Source: Demequina phytophila (GTDB lineage: Bacteria; Actinomycetota; Actinomycetes; Actinomycetales; Demequinaceae). Taken from it: a stretch of 64,000 nucleotides of DNA. The DNA lies in NCBI RefSeq assembly GCF_000971135.1, contig NZ_BBLW01000001.1, positions 248,001 through 312,000 of the forward strand, in the 5' to 3' direction. The notes under the pieces were generated by a model that ran no database searches, was not told the DNA's origin, and saw only the letters and a program-made list of their open reading frames with translations. Position numbers and translations under genes: made by a program. Position 1 is the first letter of the stretch. The number at the start of each line of letters is the position of its first letter. This document shows positions 33,261 through 43,169 of this stretch, in pieces.

Positions 33261-35834
33261 GTGGCCCACCTCCTCTACCGCATCGGCCGTGCCTCGGCGA
33301 TGCGGCCGATCATCGCGATCGTCGCGTGGATCGCCGCGCTCGGCGTCGCGGGCGGCGCGTTCGTCGCCTTCGGCGGCACGCTCACCGACAGCTTCTCCAT
33401 CCCGGGCCTCGAGACCGAGAAGGTCACCGAGCAGCTCACCCAGGAGATCCCGGAGCTGGCGGGCGGGACCGCGCGCGCCGTGTTCCAGACCGAGAGCGGC
33501 GAGCCGTTCACCGCCGAGCAGGAGCAGCAGGTGAGCGACGCTCTCGCCGCGGCCGAGGAGGTCGGGACGGTCACCGGCGTGGTCGACCCCTTCGCGACCC
33601 AGGCCCAGATCGAGGAGCAGCAGGCGCAGCTCGAGGCCGCGCCGCAGCAGATCGACGACGGCCGCACCCAGCTCGAGGACGGTCAGGCGCAGCTGGACGC
33701 CGGTCAGGCGCAGCTCGATGCGGCGCGCGACGACCTCGAGGCGGGACAGGCCCAGCTCGACGCCGCGGTGCAGCAGGCGCAGGACGCCGGCACCTACGAG
33801 CTCGCGAAGGCGCAGTTCGACGCGCAGCAGGCGCAGATCGACGACGGTCTCGCGCAGCTCGACGACCAGCAGGCGCAGATCGACGCGCAGCAGACGCAGA
33901 TCGACGACGGCGTCGCGGAGCTCGCGGCGCAGGAGGAGCAGCTCGCGCTCGGATCCGAGCTCGCGACCGCCGCCTCGGACATCCGCACCGTGTCCGAGGA
34001 CGGCACCACCGCGCTCGGCATGATCCAGTTCGACCAGAACATCTACGAGGTGGTCCAGGAGGACAAGGACGCCGTCATCGCGGCCGTCCAGTCGGCGACC
34101 CCCGAGGGCCTGACGGTCAACTTCAGCGCCGACATCGCCACCAGCGTCGAGGGCGTCATGGGCGCCGGCGAGGTGGTGGGCGTGCTGCTGGCCTTCGTGG
34201 TGCTCATGGTCATGATGCGCGCCATCTGGCCGGCCGTCCTCCCCATCGTCAGCTCGGTCCTGGGCGTGGGCGTGGGCGTCGCGACCGCGCTGGCGTTCTC
34301 CGGCGTGGTGGAGATGTCGTCGGTCACCCCGGTGCTCGGCGTGATGCTCGCGCTCGCGGTCGGCATCGACTACTCGCTGTTCATCGTCAACCGTCACCGG
34401 CAGCAGTACAAGCGCGGCATGGACCTGCACGAGTCGATCGGCCTCGCTAACGGCACGTCGGGCAACGCCGTGGTGTTCGCCGGCTCGACCGTCATCGTGG
34501 CGCTGCTCGCGCTCAACATCACCGGTATCCCGTTCCTCGGCATCATGGGCACGGTCGGCGCGTTCTGCGTCGGCATCGCGGTCCTGGTCGCCGTGACGCT
34601 CACTCCCGCGGTGCTCGGGCTCATCGGCCACCGCGTCCTCGGCAGGAAGGCGCGCGCCACCCGCGGCGCCGCCGAGCACGCCGAGGCACCCGTCGAGCCG
34701 ATGCGCACCAGCGCCGCGCTCCTGCGCTTCGCGGCAGCCGTGGTGGGCCTCCTCATCCTCGCGATCCCGGCGATGTCGATGCGCCTGGGGCTGCCGGACG
34801 GCACCCAGGAGCCCGCGGACTCGACCCAGTACATCGCGTACAAGACCCTGGACCAGAAGTTCGGCGAGGGCCTCAACGGCACGCTCCTCGTCACCGCCGA
34901 CCTGCCCGAGGCGCCCTCCGACGAGGACCTGCTCGCCGCCCAGGTGGCCGTGGTGCAGGCGCTCATGGCGGACGAGGACGTCGTGGCGGTCGCGCCCGCC
35001 GGCGTGTCCGAGGACAACGGGTTCCTCGCCTTCCAGGTGATCCCCGCGGAAGGGCCGTCGAGCGAGTCGACCGAGCGCCTGGTCCACGACCTGCGCGACC
35101 TGTCACCGCTCGAGGACGGCACCGTGATCGGCGTCGCCGGCCAGGCGTCGGGAAACATCGACGTGTCCGAGAAGCTCGACGAGGCGCTGCCCGTCTACCT
35201 CGCCATCGTGGTGGGCCTGTCCATCATCATCCTCGTCGTGGTGTTCCGGTCGCTCGTGGTGCCGCTCATCGCGACCCTCGGATTCGTGCTGTCGCTGTTC
35301 GCGGCGTTCGGCATGGTGACCGCCGTGTTCCAGTGGGGATGGCTGAGCTCGATCTTCGGGGTCCACGACCCGGGCCCGATCCTGAGCTTCCTGCCGATCC
35401 TCCTCACCGGCATCCTGTTCGGCCTGGCGATGGACTACCAGCTGTTCCTCACCACGGGCATGCGCGAGGCGTACGTCCACGGCACGGACGCGCGTCGCTC
35501 GGTAGTCGCCGGCCTGCGCCACGGACGCGCGGTGGTGACGGCCGCGGCGATCATCATGATCTCCGTGTTCGGCGGCTTCGTGTTCTCCCACATCGCGATG
35601 ATCCGACCCATGGGCTTCGGGCTCGCCATGGGCGTGCTGTTCGACGCGTTCGTGGTGCGCATGGTGATCGTGCCGTCGCTCATGCACCTCGTGGGCGAGA
35701 AGGCCTGGTGGCTGCCGGGCTGGCTCGACCGGATCCTGCCGAACGTCGACGTCGAGGGCGCCGCGCTCGAGCGGGAGCACCCCGTGCCTCACACGGAGGC
35801 GCAGGAGGACGATGCGGCGGCCACCACGGCCTGA
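33261..35834 (+). CDS. MMPL family transporter with extracellular coiled-coil insert
   Basis: 857-residue RND-superfamily membrane protein with two MMPL halves and about 11-12 spans. The conserved GIDYSLFIVNRHR (first half) and AMDYQLFLTTGMRE (second half) carry proton-relay Asp-Tyr pairs. The first extracellular loop holds a long coiled coil of heptads close to QAQLDAG/QAQIDDG (about residues 110-225). GTG 33261 has AAAGG 7 nt upstream, so the leader from TACACT at 33149 is about 100 nt. It probably exports a lipid or hydrophobic drug under the divergent TetR regulator. The tail is acidic and includes EDDAAATTA. Confidence 0.92.
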   Translation: MAHLLYRIGRASAMRPIIAIVAWIAALGVAGGAFVAFGGTLTDSFSIPGLETEKVTEQLTQEIPELAGGTARAVFQTESGEPFTAEQEQQVSDALAAAEEVGTVTGVVDPFATQAQIEEQQAQLEAAPQQIDDGRTQLEDGQAQLDAGQAQLDAARDDLEAGQAQLDAAVQQAQDAGTYELAKAQFDAQQAQIDDGLAQLDDQQAQIDAQQTQIDDGVAELAAQEEQLALGSELATAASDIRTVSEDGTTALGMIQFDQNIYEVVQEDKDAVIAAVQSATPEGLTVNFSADIATSVEGVMGAGEVVGVLLAFVVLMVMMRAIWPAVLPIVSSVLGVGVGVATALAFSGVVEMSSVTPVLGVMLALAVGIDYSLFIVNRHRQQYKRGMDLHESIGLANGTSGNAVVFAGSTVIVALLALNITGIPFLGIMGTVGAFCVGIAVLVAVTLTPAVLGLIGHRVLGRKARATRGAAEHAEAPVEPMRTSAALLRFAAAVVGLLILAIPAMSMRLGLPDGTQEPADSTQYIAYKTLDQKFGEGLNGTLLVTADLPEAPSDEDLLAAQVAVVQALMADEDVVAVAPAGVSEDNGFLAFQVIPAEGPSSESTERLVHDLRDLSPLEDGTVIGVAGQASGNIDVSEKLDEALPVYLAIVVGLSIIILVVVFRSLVVPLIATLGFVLSLFAAFGMVTAVFQWGWLSSIFGVHDPGPILSFLPILLTGILFGLAMDYQLFLTTGMREAYVHGTDARRSVVAGLRHGRAVVTAAAIIMISVFGGFVFSHIAMIRPMGFGLAMGVLFDAFVVRMVIVPSLMHLVGEKAWWLPGWLDRILPNVDVEGAALEREHPVPHTEAQEDDAAATTA

Positions 35835-35848
35835 CCCGTCACCGGCGT

Positions 35849-35884
35849 CGAGGCCCGCGTTCCCGTCAGGGGGCGCGGGCCTCG
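35849..35884. terminator. Bidirectional terminator
   Basis: CGAGGCCCGCG (35849-35859) and CGCGGGCCTCG (35874-35884) form a perfect 11-bp stem between the convergent MMPL and DUF2207 genes. Confidence 0.88.
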
Positions 35885-35900
35885 TGCGGTCCGGCGGGGT

Positions 35901-37706
35901 TCACCAGCCTCCGCCGCCGCCGCCTCCTCCGCCGCCTCCCGAGAAGCCCCCGCCGCCGGAGAAGCCCGACCCGCCCGAGGATCCGGGCGTGGGCGCGGCC
36001 ATCGCCTGGCCCGCGAGCACGCTGAAGTGGTCCATGCGGTGACCGATCCCGGCGGCGTGCATCCAGAAGTAGCCGTACGCGGCCCCGTGGTACCAGGTGG
36101 GCTCGGCGAGCTGGACGCCCTGCGCGGCGAGCTGCTCGAACTTCTTCGCCCACTGCTCGGTCACGCCGAACGCGATCGCGTACGGGAGGTAGCGGCTGAA
36201 GATGTCGTGGCCCTCCTCGAAGCGGAGCTGGTTGGCCTCGGCCTTGTCGAGGTAGAGCTCGAAGCCGCGCGCCTGCGCGAGCACGCGTGAGCCCTCGGGC
36301 GTGCGCGCCGGCGCGGCGCCCGTGGTGGCCAGCACCACCACCCCGAGCACGATCACGGCGACCGGGATGAGCGCGAGCGTGGTCATCGACGCCGCGGCGA
36401 TGGTCGCGAGCACGCCGCCGATGAGCAGCGCGATCCCGCCGCCCGCCCACGCGCCGCGCGCGTGCGACGGGTTGCCGCGGAACCAGCCGAGGTGCGTGAC
36501 GTTGCGATAGAGCTGCTTCTGCACGGCCGCCATGTCCGCGTGGAAGGTGGTCCTGAGGTCGCCGAGCGTCACGCGGTCGCGCCCCTCGAACACGGCGTCG
36601 AACAGCATCTGCTCGTACGGGTGGAGGCCCTCGTCCGCGTCGCGCTGCTTGACGAACGTGTAGTCCTTCTCCCCCGCCTCCTCGATCACCAGGTAGCCGC
36701 GCACCGCGAGGTCGACGATGGTCGCGGTGACGTCCCGGATGTCGGCCTTCTCGTCGATCAGCGTCCCCAGCTGGCCCGGTCGCAGCCCGTCCGGGGGTGC
36801 GAACGCGACCGCGACGGGAGCCCGCGTGTCACGCCTGCGGACCGCCGCATCGTCCCCCGCGACGGGGCCGACGCCCGGCGTGAAGTCCGCGTACTCGAGG
36901 TCCGCGCCGGTGGTCCGGATGCGGCGCACCACCAGGGCGAGCCCGCCGACCAGGATCACCAGGAACGCCCCGATGGTCCAGGCGTTCAGGCGGAAGGCGT
37001 GCGCGAGGTCGCTGCTCTCGGTGAGCTGCGGCGTGGCGTCGTAGGTGCCCGCGGGGTAGGCGACGATGACGCTCATGGGCTCGCCGGGCTCGAGCGCGCC
37101 CTGCGCGAAGGTTGCGGTGGCGCCGTCGAAGTCGACGCCGTCGCACTGGTCGAGCGTGCCCGTGGGGCCCGCGTAGCAGGCGGCCTGCCGCACCCCGGCC
37201 GCGCCCGTGACGGCGACGGAGATGTCCCTGATCGGGGTCTCCCAGGCGTCGCCGATCGCGTTCCAGTAGAACTCGTCGCCGGCGTCGGTCGCGTTGATCA
37301 CGTGGTGGATCGTGTAGGTGAGGACGTATGTCTGGACGCCGGAGACGTCCCCGATGCTCTCGTCCCCCACGCGGACGGCGAGATAGTTGCCGTCCTCCTC
37401 GGTGTAGACGTGCGCGGGCGCGCCGGTCGGGGACGACGCGGAGACGTCCGTGACCTCGTAGACCCGGTCCATCGAGTCGTCGTAGCCCTGGCGGATCGGG
37501 AGGGTCCAGTACGGGCCGTGGCCGGGATCGTTCCCGAAGTCGAAGTCGATCTCGACGGTCACGTCGACGGAGCCGTCCTCCTGCAGGGCGTACGTGGCCT
37601 CCCATCGCTCGACGCTGCGCCCACCGTCGGGAGCGGCCGCGTGTGCGACCGCGGGCACGAGGGCGGCTAGCAGGGAGAACAGCAGGGCCAGGACGATGCG
37701 GCGCAT
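35901..37706 (-). CDS. DUF2207 domain membrane protein
   Basis: 601-residue protein with a Sec signal peptide (cleavage near AHAAAP), an extracellular beta-rich DUF2207 domain to about residue 230, a span (about 233-253), a cytoplasmic part and further spans near residues 430-470. It ends in a Gly-Ser run finishing in 11 Gly and a Trp, typical of this family (TPM-like tail). Function is unknown. ATG 37706 lies 6 nt after a CATGAT box, in a 5' region nearly identical to that of the lipoprotein gene at 42989. A dispersed 11-mer copy (36846) encodes GDDA in a linker. Confidence 0.87.
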   Translation of the reverse strand: MRRIVLALLFSLLAALVPAVAHAAAPDGGRSVERWEATYALQEDGSVDVTVEIDFDFGNDPGHGPYWTLPIRQGYDDSMDRVYEVTDVSASSPTGAPAHVYTEEDGNYLAVRVGDESIGDVSGVQTYVLTYTIHHVINATDAGDEFYWNAIGDAWETPIRDISVAVTGAAGVRQAACYAGPTGTLDQCDGVDFDGATATFAQGALEPGEPMSVIVAYPAGTYDATPQLTESSDLAHAFRLNAWTIGAFLVILVGGLALVVRRIRTTGADLEYADFTPGVGPVAGDDAAVRRRDTRAPVAVAFAPPDGLRPGQLGTLIDEKADIRDVTATIVDLAVRGYLVIEEAGEKDYTFVKQRDADEGLHPYEQMLFDAVFEGRDRVTLGDLRTTFHADMAAVQKQLYRNVTHLGWFRGNPSHARGAWAGGGIALLIGGVLATIAAASMTTLALIPVAVIVLGVVVLATTGAAPARTPEGSRVLAQARGFELYLDKAEANQLRFEEGHDIFSRYLPYAIAFGVTEQWAKKFEQLAAQGVQLAEPTWYHGAAYGYFWMHAAGIGHRMDHFSVLAGQAMAAPTPGSSGGSGFSGGGGFSGGGGGGGGGGGW

Positions 37707-37766
37707 GGCCCCATCATGCCGAAGCCGGCGGGGTGCGGGGAGGCGACCCGCGCATCGTCCGCCGCG

Positions 37767-38237
37767 TCAGCGGTTGATGCCGCGCTGGGTGCCGAACGCG
37801 CGCTCGGCCTCGCGCTTGTCCTGCTTCTCGCGCAGCGCCTGACGCTTGTCGTGCTGCTTCTTGCCGCGCGCGACGCCGATCTCCAGCTTGGCGCGGCCGT
37901 CGAGGAAGTACAGGCGCAGGGGAACGATGGTGTACCCCTTCTCGCGCGTGCGCTGCTGCAGGTCCTCGATCTCGTGGCCGTGGAGCAGCAGCTTGCGCTT
38001 GCGCCGCGGCGCGTGGTTGGTCCACGTGCCCTGCAGGTACTCGGGGATGTGGAGGTTCTCGACCCACGCCTCGCCGCCGTCGATGTAGACGTAGCCGTCG
38101 CCGATGACGGCGCGACCATGGCGCAGCGACTTGACCTCGGTACCCGTGAGGACGATCCCGGCCTCGAGGACGTCGTCGATGAAGAAGTCGTGGCGCGCGG
38201 CGCGGTTGGTCGCGATCACCTTGATGGCGTCACCCAT
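37767..38237 (-). CDS. smpB: SsrA-binding protein SmpB
   Basis: 156-residue partner of tmRNA in trans-translation. It has the OB-fold core NRAARHDFFIDDVLEAGIVLTGTEVKSLR and the basic C-terminal tail GKKQHDKRQALREKQDKREAERAF that reads the empty A site. AGGAGG lies 6 nt before ATG 38237. The promoter contains the same 17-bp box as the ssrA promoter. It ends the prfB-ftsE-ftsX-M23-smpB block. Confidence 0.97.
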   Translation of the reverse strand: MGDAIKVIATNRAARHDFFIDDVLEAGIVLTGTEVKSLRHGRAVIGDGYVYIDGGEAWVENLHIPEYLQGTWTNHAPRRKRKLLLHGHEIEDLQQRTREKGYTIVPLRLYFLDGRAKLEIGVARGKKQHDKRQALREKQDKREAERAFGTQRGINR

Positions 38238-38287
38238 GACCCACCTCCTGCGTCCGTCCGGGGTCGCGCCCGGTTCCGGGCGCGGCG

Positions 38288-38304
38288 CACCAGTCTACCG
38301 GGCG
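38288..38304 (-). promoter_or_regulatory. smpB promoter, box identical to the ssrA promoter
   Basis: CGCCCGGTAGACTGGTG on the minus strand, with TAGACT as -10 and GCTGAC 17 bp upstream as -35. The -35 overlaps the stop codon of the M23 peptidase gene. The 17 bp equal those at 32446-32462. Confidence 0.68.
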
Positions 38305-38315
38305 TTCCGCGCCCG

Positions 38316-39704
38316 TCAGCCGATCAGCGTCATCGGGTCGACGGTGTCGCCGTTGACGTAGACCTCGAAGTGCAGGTGGCAGGCCGCCGAGGTGCCGGTG
38401 TTGCCGGCGTAGCCGACCAGCTGGCCCTTGGTGACGTACTGGCCGGCGCCCACCGCGAAGGCGGACAGGTGGTTGTAGCTCGACATCAGCGACTTGCCGC
38501 CCACGTAGCCGTGGTCGATGAGCACCTCGTTGCCGAGCCCCGCCACGTACGTCGCCCACTGGACGCGACCCTCGCGGGCGGCGTAGATGGGGGTGCCGCA
38601 GTACGCGCGGATGTCCGTGCCCGCGTGCAGACGCCAGTAGTGGAGGATCGGATGGAAGCGCATGCCGTAGCTCGAGGTGACGTAGTGGCTGGGCGCGGGC
38701 CACCCGAGGGCGCCCTTGGTGAGCCCGGTGGTGGAGCCGGAGCTGGAGCCGCCGCTCGAGCCGCTGCTCGACCCACCGTTGGCGGCCGCGGCCTTGCGCG
38801 CCGCCTCCTCCGCGGCCTTGCGCTTGGCCTCCTCCTCGGCGAGCTTCTTCTTCACCAGGTTCTTGATCTGGTTGCGGGTCTGCTCCTGCTTGGCCTCGAT
38901 CGCCTTCTGGCGCTCGAGCTCCTCCGCCTTCTTGGCCTCGAGCCGGGCCTTGATGCGGCTCTGCTTCGCGACGAGCGCGTCGAGCGCCTTCTTCTTGGCC
39001 TCCGCGCGCTCCTCGAGGCGCGTGGTGCGCACCACGAGCGCGTCCGCCTCGGCCTTGAGCTCGACGATGTACTCCCGCACCGCCTCCTGGCGCACCCCGC
39101 GGTTGCGGTTGACGGCCGCGATCTCCTCGACGTCGGCGAGGGCGTTGGTCTGCACGCGGGACGCGTTGTGCTCCGCGGCGAACTTGTCGACGAACTCCTG
39201 GGAGGTGCTCGCGCCGAACACGAGGCTGAGCGCCTCGTCGTCGCCGACTCCCTGGTACTGCGCCCGCGCCAGCGCGGCCACGATGTCCTGGAGCTCGACG
39301 ATCCGCTCCTCGTCGGCGGCGATCTGGTCGGAGATCGCCTGGTCCTGCGCCTCGGCCGCGGCGAGCTTGTCGGCGACCAGCTTCTGCTGGACCAGCGCCT
39401 GGTCGACCTTCTCCCGCGCGTCGTCGAGCGCGGCCTGAGCTGCCGGCAGCTTGGCCTCGGTCCGGCGCAGCTGCCGGGCGGCGGCGACGATGTCGGCGCT
39501 GGTGTCCTCGAGGGCGGCCTCGAGGTCGTCGAGCTGCTGCTCGTAGTCGTCCTGCTTGTCCTTCGCCCGCTCGATGTCGTCGTCGTAGCTGGACGCCGCC
39601 TTGAACCCGTCCACCGCATCGGCCCCGGACACGACGGTGCCCGTGACGAGCGCGATGAGGAACACCGCGAACGCGGCGATGAGGGACGGGCGGTAGCGGG
39701 TCAT
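38316..39704 (-). CDS. M23 (LytM) peptidoglycan endopeptidase with coiled coil
   Basis: 462-residue cell-wall hydrolase. An N-terminal signal anchor (residues about 8-28) precedes a long coiled coil (about 40-320), a Ser/Gly linker and a C-terminal LytM domain with metal ligands in LHAGTDI and CHLHFEVYVNG. The coiled coil resembles PcsB/EnvC-type proteins that FtsEX activates at division. ATG 39704 overlaps the ftsX stop, so the gene belongs to that operon, which supports this partnership. It likely cleaves peptide cross-links at the septum. Confidence 0.93.
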   Translation of the reverse strand: MTRYRPSLIAAFAVFLIALVTGTVVSGADAVDGFKAASSYDDDIERAKDKQDDYEQQLDDLEAALEDTSADIVAAARQLRRTEAKLPAAQAALDDAREKVDQALVQQKLVADKLAAAEAQDQAISDQIAADEERIVELQDIVAALARAQYQGVGDDEALSLVFGASTSQEFVDKFAAEHNASRVQTNALADVEEIAAVNRNRGVRQEAVREYIVELKAEADALVVRTTRLEERAEAKKKALDALVAKQSRIKARLEAKKAEELERQKAIEAKQEQTRNQIKNLVKKKLAEEEAKRKAAEEAARKAAAANGGSSSGSSGGSSSGSTTGLTKGALGWPAPSHYVTSSYGMRFHPILHYWRLHAGTDIRAYCGTPIYAAREGRVQWATYVAGLGNEVLIDHGYVGGKSLMSSYNHLSAFAVGAGQYVTKGQLVGYAGNTGTSAACHLHFEVYVNGDTVDPMTLIG

Positions 39705-40608
39705 GCGCGCGTGTACCTCCCGAGCGTCACGAGCGACGCGACGGCGGCGAGGCCCACGGCGATGACGAGGAGCCACGGCGCGACCGACCAGACCTCCTGG
39801 GTGCCGATGTACTGCACCCAGGTGACGGAGCTGCGCAGCCAGTCCTCGATGAGGTAGCGGACGCCGAAGAAGAGGCCGGCGACGGCGAGCAGCGCGCCGC
39901 CCGTGGCCGCGACGGCGCCCTCGAGCATGAACGGCATCTGGATGAGCGAGCGGGAGGAGCCGACCATGCGCATGATCTGGGTCTCGCGGCGCCGGCTCAG
40001 CGCGCTCAGGCGGATCGTGGTGGTGATGAGCAGCATCGCGGCGAGCAGCATGACGGCCGCGAGCGCCGCGGCGACCACGGTCGCGGCGTTGAGGAACCGG
40101 AACAGCTCCGAGAAGATCTCGCGCTGGTCGCGCACCACGTCGACGCCCGGGAGCCCCTCGGTCGCGTCCGCGACCACCTGGTACTGCTCGGGGTCGGAGA
40201 GCTTGACGCGGAAGCTGGGCTGCATCTGGTCGGCGGTCAGCGAGGACCAGATGCCCTCGTCGTCGTTCGCGACGAACTTGTCGTACGCCTGCTCACGCGA
40301 CTCGTAGTAGACCTCCTGCACCAGTCCGGCGAGGGCGCCGTCCTCGAGCACGCCGCGGATCGCATCCTCCTGCTCTGGCGTGACCGCCCCCTCGGCGCAG
40401 CGCTCGTTGCGGGAGTTCTCGGGGCACAGGAAGATCGAGATCTCGACCTTGCCGTACCAGTCGTCCTTGAGCTGGTCGATCTGCATCTGCGTAAGCGCGG
40501 CGGCGCCCACGAACATGAGCGACACGAACGTGACGAGCACCACGGACAGCGCCATGGTGCCGTTGCGACGGAGGCCGTTGACCACCTCGCCCAGGATGAA
40601 GCGGAGCC

Positions 40609-40612
<4 letters not shown>
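39701..40612 (-). CDS. ftsX: Cell division protein FtsX
   Basis: 303-residue permease-like subunit of FtsEX. There is an N-terminal cytoplasmic stretch, first span about 21-41, a large extracellular domain (about 45-165, with two Cys in [15 protein letters not shown] that could form a disulfide), then three spans with the motif [30 protein letters not shown] 40612 overlaps ftsE by 4 bp. It transmits ATP hydrolysis by FtsE to the wall hydrolase encoded next. Confidence 0.96.
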
Positions 40613-41301
<689 letters not shown>

Positions 41302-41439
41302 GTGATGCGCGGGCGCGAGGGGTAGGAGACCCGCGCCACCTGTGCATCGTAGGAACGGGGTCCGCGGGGTCCGGGGAGGCGCGCCGCACCGGGCGTGTCC
41401 CGTTGGCCGCGCGCCGACAGTTAGCCAAGCGCAAACCAC

Positions 41440-41534
41440 TTCGCTCCGCACGGTCTGCAAGGCGACACGCGGGGCCCGGCCAGCGCATCGTCCCTCATGG
41501 ACGGCGTGTCTCCGCTGAGACCGTGCGAAGCGAA
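41440..41534. repeat. Long imperfect inverted repeat between prfB and ftsE
   Basis: Arms of 31 nt (41440-41470 and 41504-41534) match at about 25 of 31 positions. The outer TTCGCTCCGCACGGTCT pairs with AGACCGTGCGAAGCGAA (one mismatch), the inner GACACGC with GCGTGTC. The 33-bp centre holds a copy of the dispersed 11-mer (41484). It starts 15 bp after the prfB stop, so it may be an oversized terminator, or a MITE-like remnant. Confidence 0.7.
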
Positions 41535-41549
41535 TCGGGACGGCCGGGG

Positions 41550-42659
41550 TCAGTCCTCGTTCTGCGAGGAGCGGCGCCAGCGGATGCCGGCGTCGATGAA
41601 GCCGTCGAGGTCGCCGTCGAACACGATCTGCGGGTTGCCCACCTCGTAGCCGGTGCGCAGGTCCTTGACCAGCTGCTGGCCGTAGAGGAAGTACGAGCGC
41701 ATCTGGTCGCCCCACGAGGCCTTGATGTCGCCCGCGAGCTCCTTCTTCTGCGCCGCCTCCTGCTCCTTCTTGAGCAGCAGCAGCCGCGACTGGAGCACGC
41801 GCATGGCGGCCGCGCGGTTCTGGATCTGCGACTTCTCGTCCTGCATCGACACGACGATGCCGGTCGGGAGGTGGGTGAGGCGCACCGCGGAGTCGGTGGT
41901 GTTGACCGACTGGCCGCCGGGGCCTGACGAGCGGAACACGTCGACCTTGATCTCGGACTCGGGGACCTCGATGTGGTCGGTGGACTCGATCTGCGGGATC
42001 ACCTCGACGGCCGCGAAGGACGTCTGGCGCTTGTCCGCCGAGCCGAACGGGCTGATGCGCGCGAGGCGGTGCGTGCCCGCCTCGACCGACAGGGTGCCGA
42101 ACGCGTACGGCGCGTTGAGCTCGAAGGTCGCGGACTTGATGCCCGCGCCCTCCGCGTACGAGGTGTCGAGCACCTTGGTCTGGTAGCCGTGACGCTCGGC
42201 CCAGCGCAGGTACATGCGCAGGAGCATCTCGGCGAAGTCGGTCGCGTCGTCGCCGCCGGCGCCGGAGCGGATGGTCACCACGGCGTTGCGCTCGTCCCAC
42301 TCCCCCGTCATGAGGGTGCGGATCTCGAGCGCCGCGAGGTCCTTCTTGATACCCACGAGGTCCGCGTCGGCCTCGGCGAGCGTGTCCTCGTCCTCGCCCT
42401 CGGTGCCCAGCTCCACCAATACCTCGAGGTCGTCGATGCGGGAACCCATGCGGGCGACGCGCTCGAGCTCGGCGTTGGCCTGGCTCAGCTGGCTCGTGAC
42501 GGCCTGCGCGTTCTCCTGGTCGTCCCACAGGTCGGGGGCGGCGGCCTGCTCCTCGAGCTCGGCGATGCGCGCCTTGAGCCTGGTCGGGTCGGTCACCGCC
42601 TCGATCTGGGAGAAGGTCGAGCGGAGCTCCTGGATCTCGGTCGCGAAGTCGGTGGCCAC
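41550..42659 (-). CDS. prfB: Peptide chain release factor 2
   Basis: About 369-residue RF2 that terminates at UGA and UAA. The SPF tripeptide ([16 protein letters not shown]) that reads the stop codon and the GGQ motif ([20 protein letters not shown]) that triggers hydrolysis are intact. There is no in-frame TGA or programmed frameshift near residue 25. GTG 42659 is chosen because TAGACT lies 8 nt upstream (leaderless); a TTG at 42668 would fall right behind that box. It heads the conserved prfB-ftsE-ftsX block. Confidence 0.96.
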   Translation of the reverse strand: MATDFATEIQELRSTFSQIEAVTDPTRLKARIAELEEQAAAPDLWDDQENAQAVTSQLSQANAELERVARMGSRIDDLEVLVELGTEGEDEDTLAEADADLVGIKKDLAALEIRTLMTGEWDERNAVVTIRSGAGGDDATDFAEMLLRMYLRWAERHGYQTKVLDTSYAEGAGIKSATFELNAPYAFGTLSVEAGTHRLARISPFGSADKRQTSFAAVEVIPQIESTDHIEVPESEIKVDVFRSSGPGGQSVNTTDSAVRLTHLPTGIVVSMQDEKSQIQNRAAAMRVLQSRLLLLKKEQEAAQKKELAGDIKASWGDQMRSYFLYGQQLVKDLRTGYEVGNPQIVFDGDLDGFIDAGIRWRRSSQNED

Positions 42660-42710
42660 GAGGGTCAAGTCTAGTGGCGCGCGTGCGGGGCGCGTGCGGG
42701 GCGGGCCCGC

Positions 42711-42989
42711 TCAGCCGCCGCTGACGGCGTCGAGCGCGTCCTTCGCGGAGCCCACGGCGTCCTCGACGCCCTTCTTGGCGTCCTCGACCTTCTGCTGGGT
42801 GTCCTCGACCTGGTCCTGGATCTCCTTCGCGCGCTCCTCGGCCTGCTCCTGCACGTCCTTGGCCTTGCCGATCGCGTCCTCGACGCCCGCCGTGGCGTCC
42901 GCGACGGAGCCGGCGACGTCGCCGCAGCCGGTGAGGACGGTCGACAGCGCGGCGGCGGACACGGCGAGGGAGACGATGCGGCGGTTCAT
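42711..42989 (-). CDS. Small helical lipoprotein
   Basis: 92-residue protein with signal peptide and lipobox VLTGC, then an almost uninterrupted amphipathic helix of Val/Ala-Lys/Glu/Asp heptads ([29 protein letters not shown]). That points to a surface-anchored coiled coil; no family recognised. ATG 42989 is 6 nt behind a CATGAT box, in a 5' region shared with the DUF2207 gene. Nested palindromes lie just upstream. Confidence 0.8.
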   Translation of the reverse strand: MNRRIVSLAVSAAALSTVLTGCGDVAGSVADATAGVEDAIGKAKDVQEQAEERAKEIQDQVEDTQQKVEDAKKGVEDAVGSAKDALDAVSGG

Positions 42990-43006
42990 GGCCCCATCAT
43001 GGCAAA

Positions 43007-43071
43007 CCCGGGCGACGGCCAGGTGCGGCGGGACGATGCGGCGGCCCGGGCATCGTCCCCCGTCGCCCGGG
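43007..43071. repeat. Nested palindrome with two copies of the dispersed word
   Basis: Outer arms CCCGGGCGACGG (43007-43018) and CCGTCGCCCGGG (43060-43071) enclose inner arms GGGACGATGC (43030-43039) and GCATCGTCCC (43050-43059). All are perfect. The same architecture recurs at 60884-60941. It lies in the divergent promoter region between the lipoprotein and amidohydrolase genes. Confidence 0.85.
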
Positions 43072-43169
43072 CGGGGGCCCGGTACGCAACATGGCGGCAA
43101 CTATCGCCCGCTAGGCTGAGGGGTGCCCCGCGAACGTCGCGGGGTCACCACCCCACGGAGGTCACCCGC

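Noticed and set aside
41550-42668. Programmed frameshift in prfB
   Set aside because: The RF2 frame is continuous with no internal TGA, unlike E. coli.
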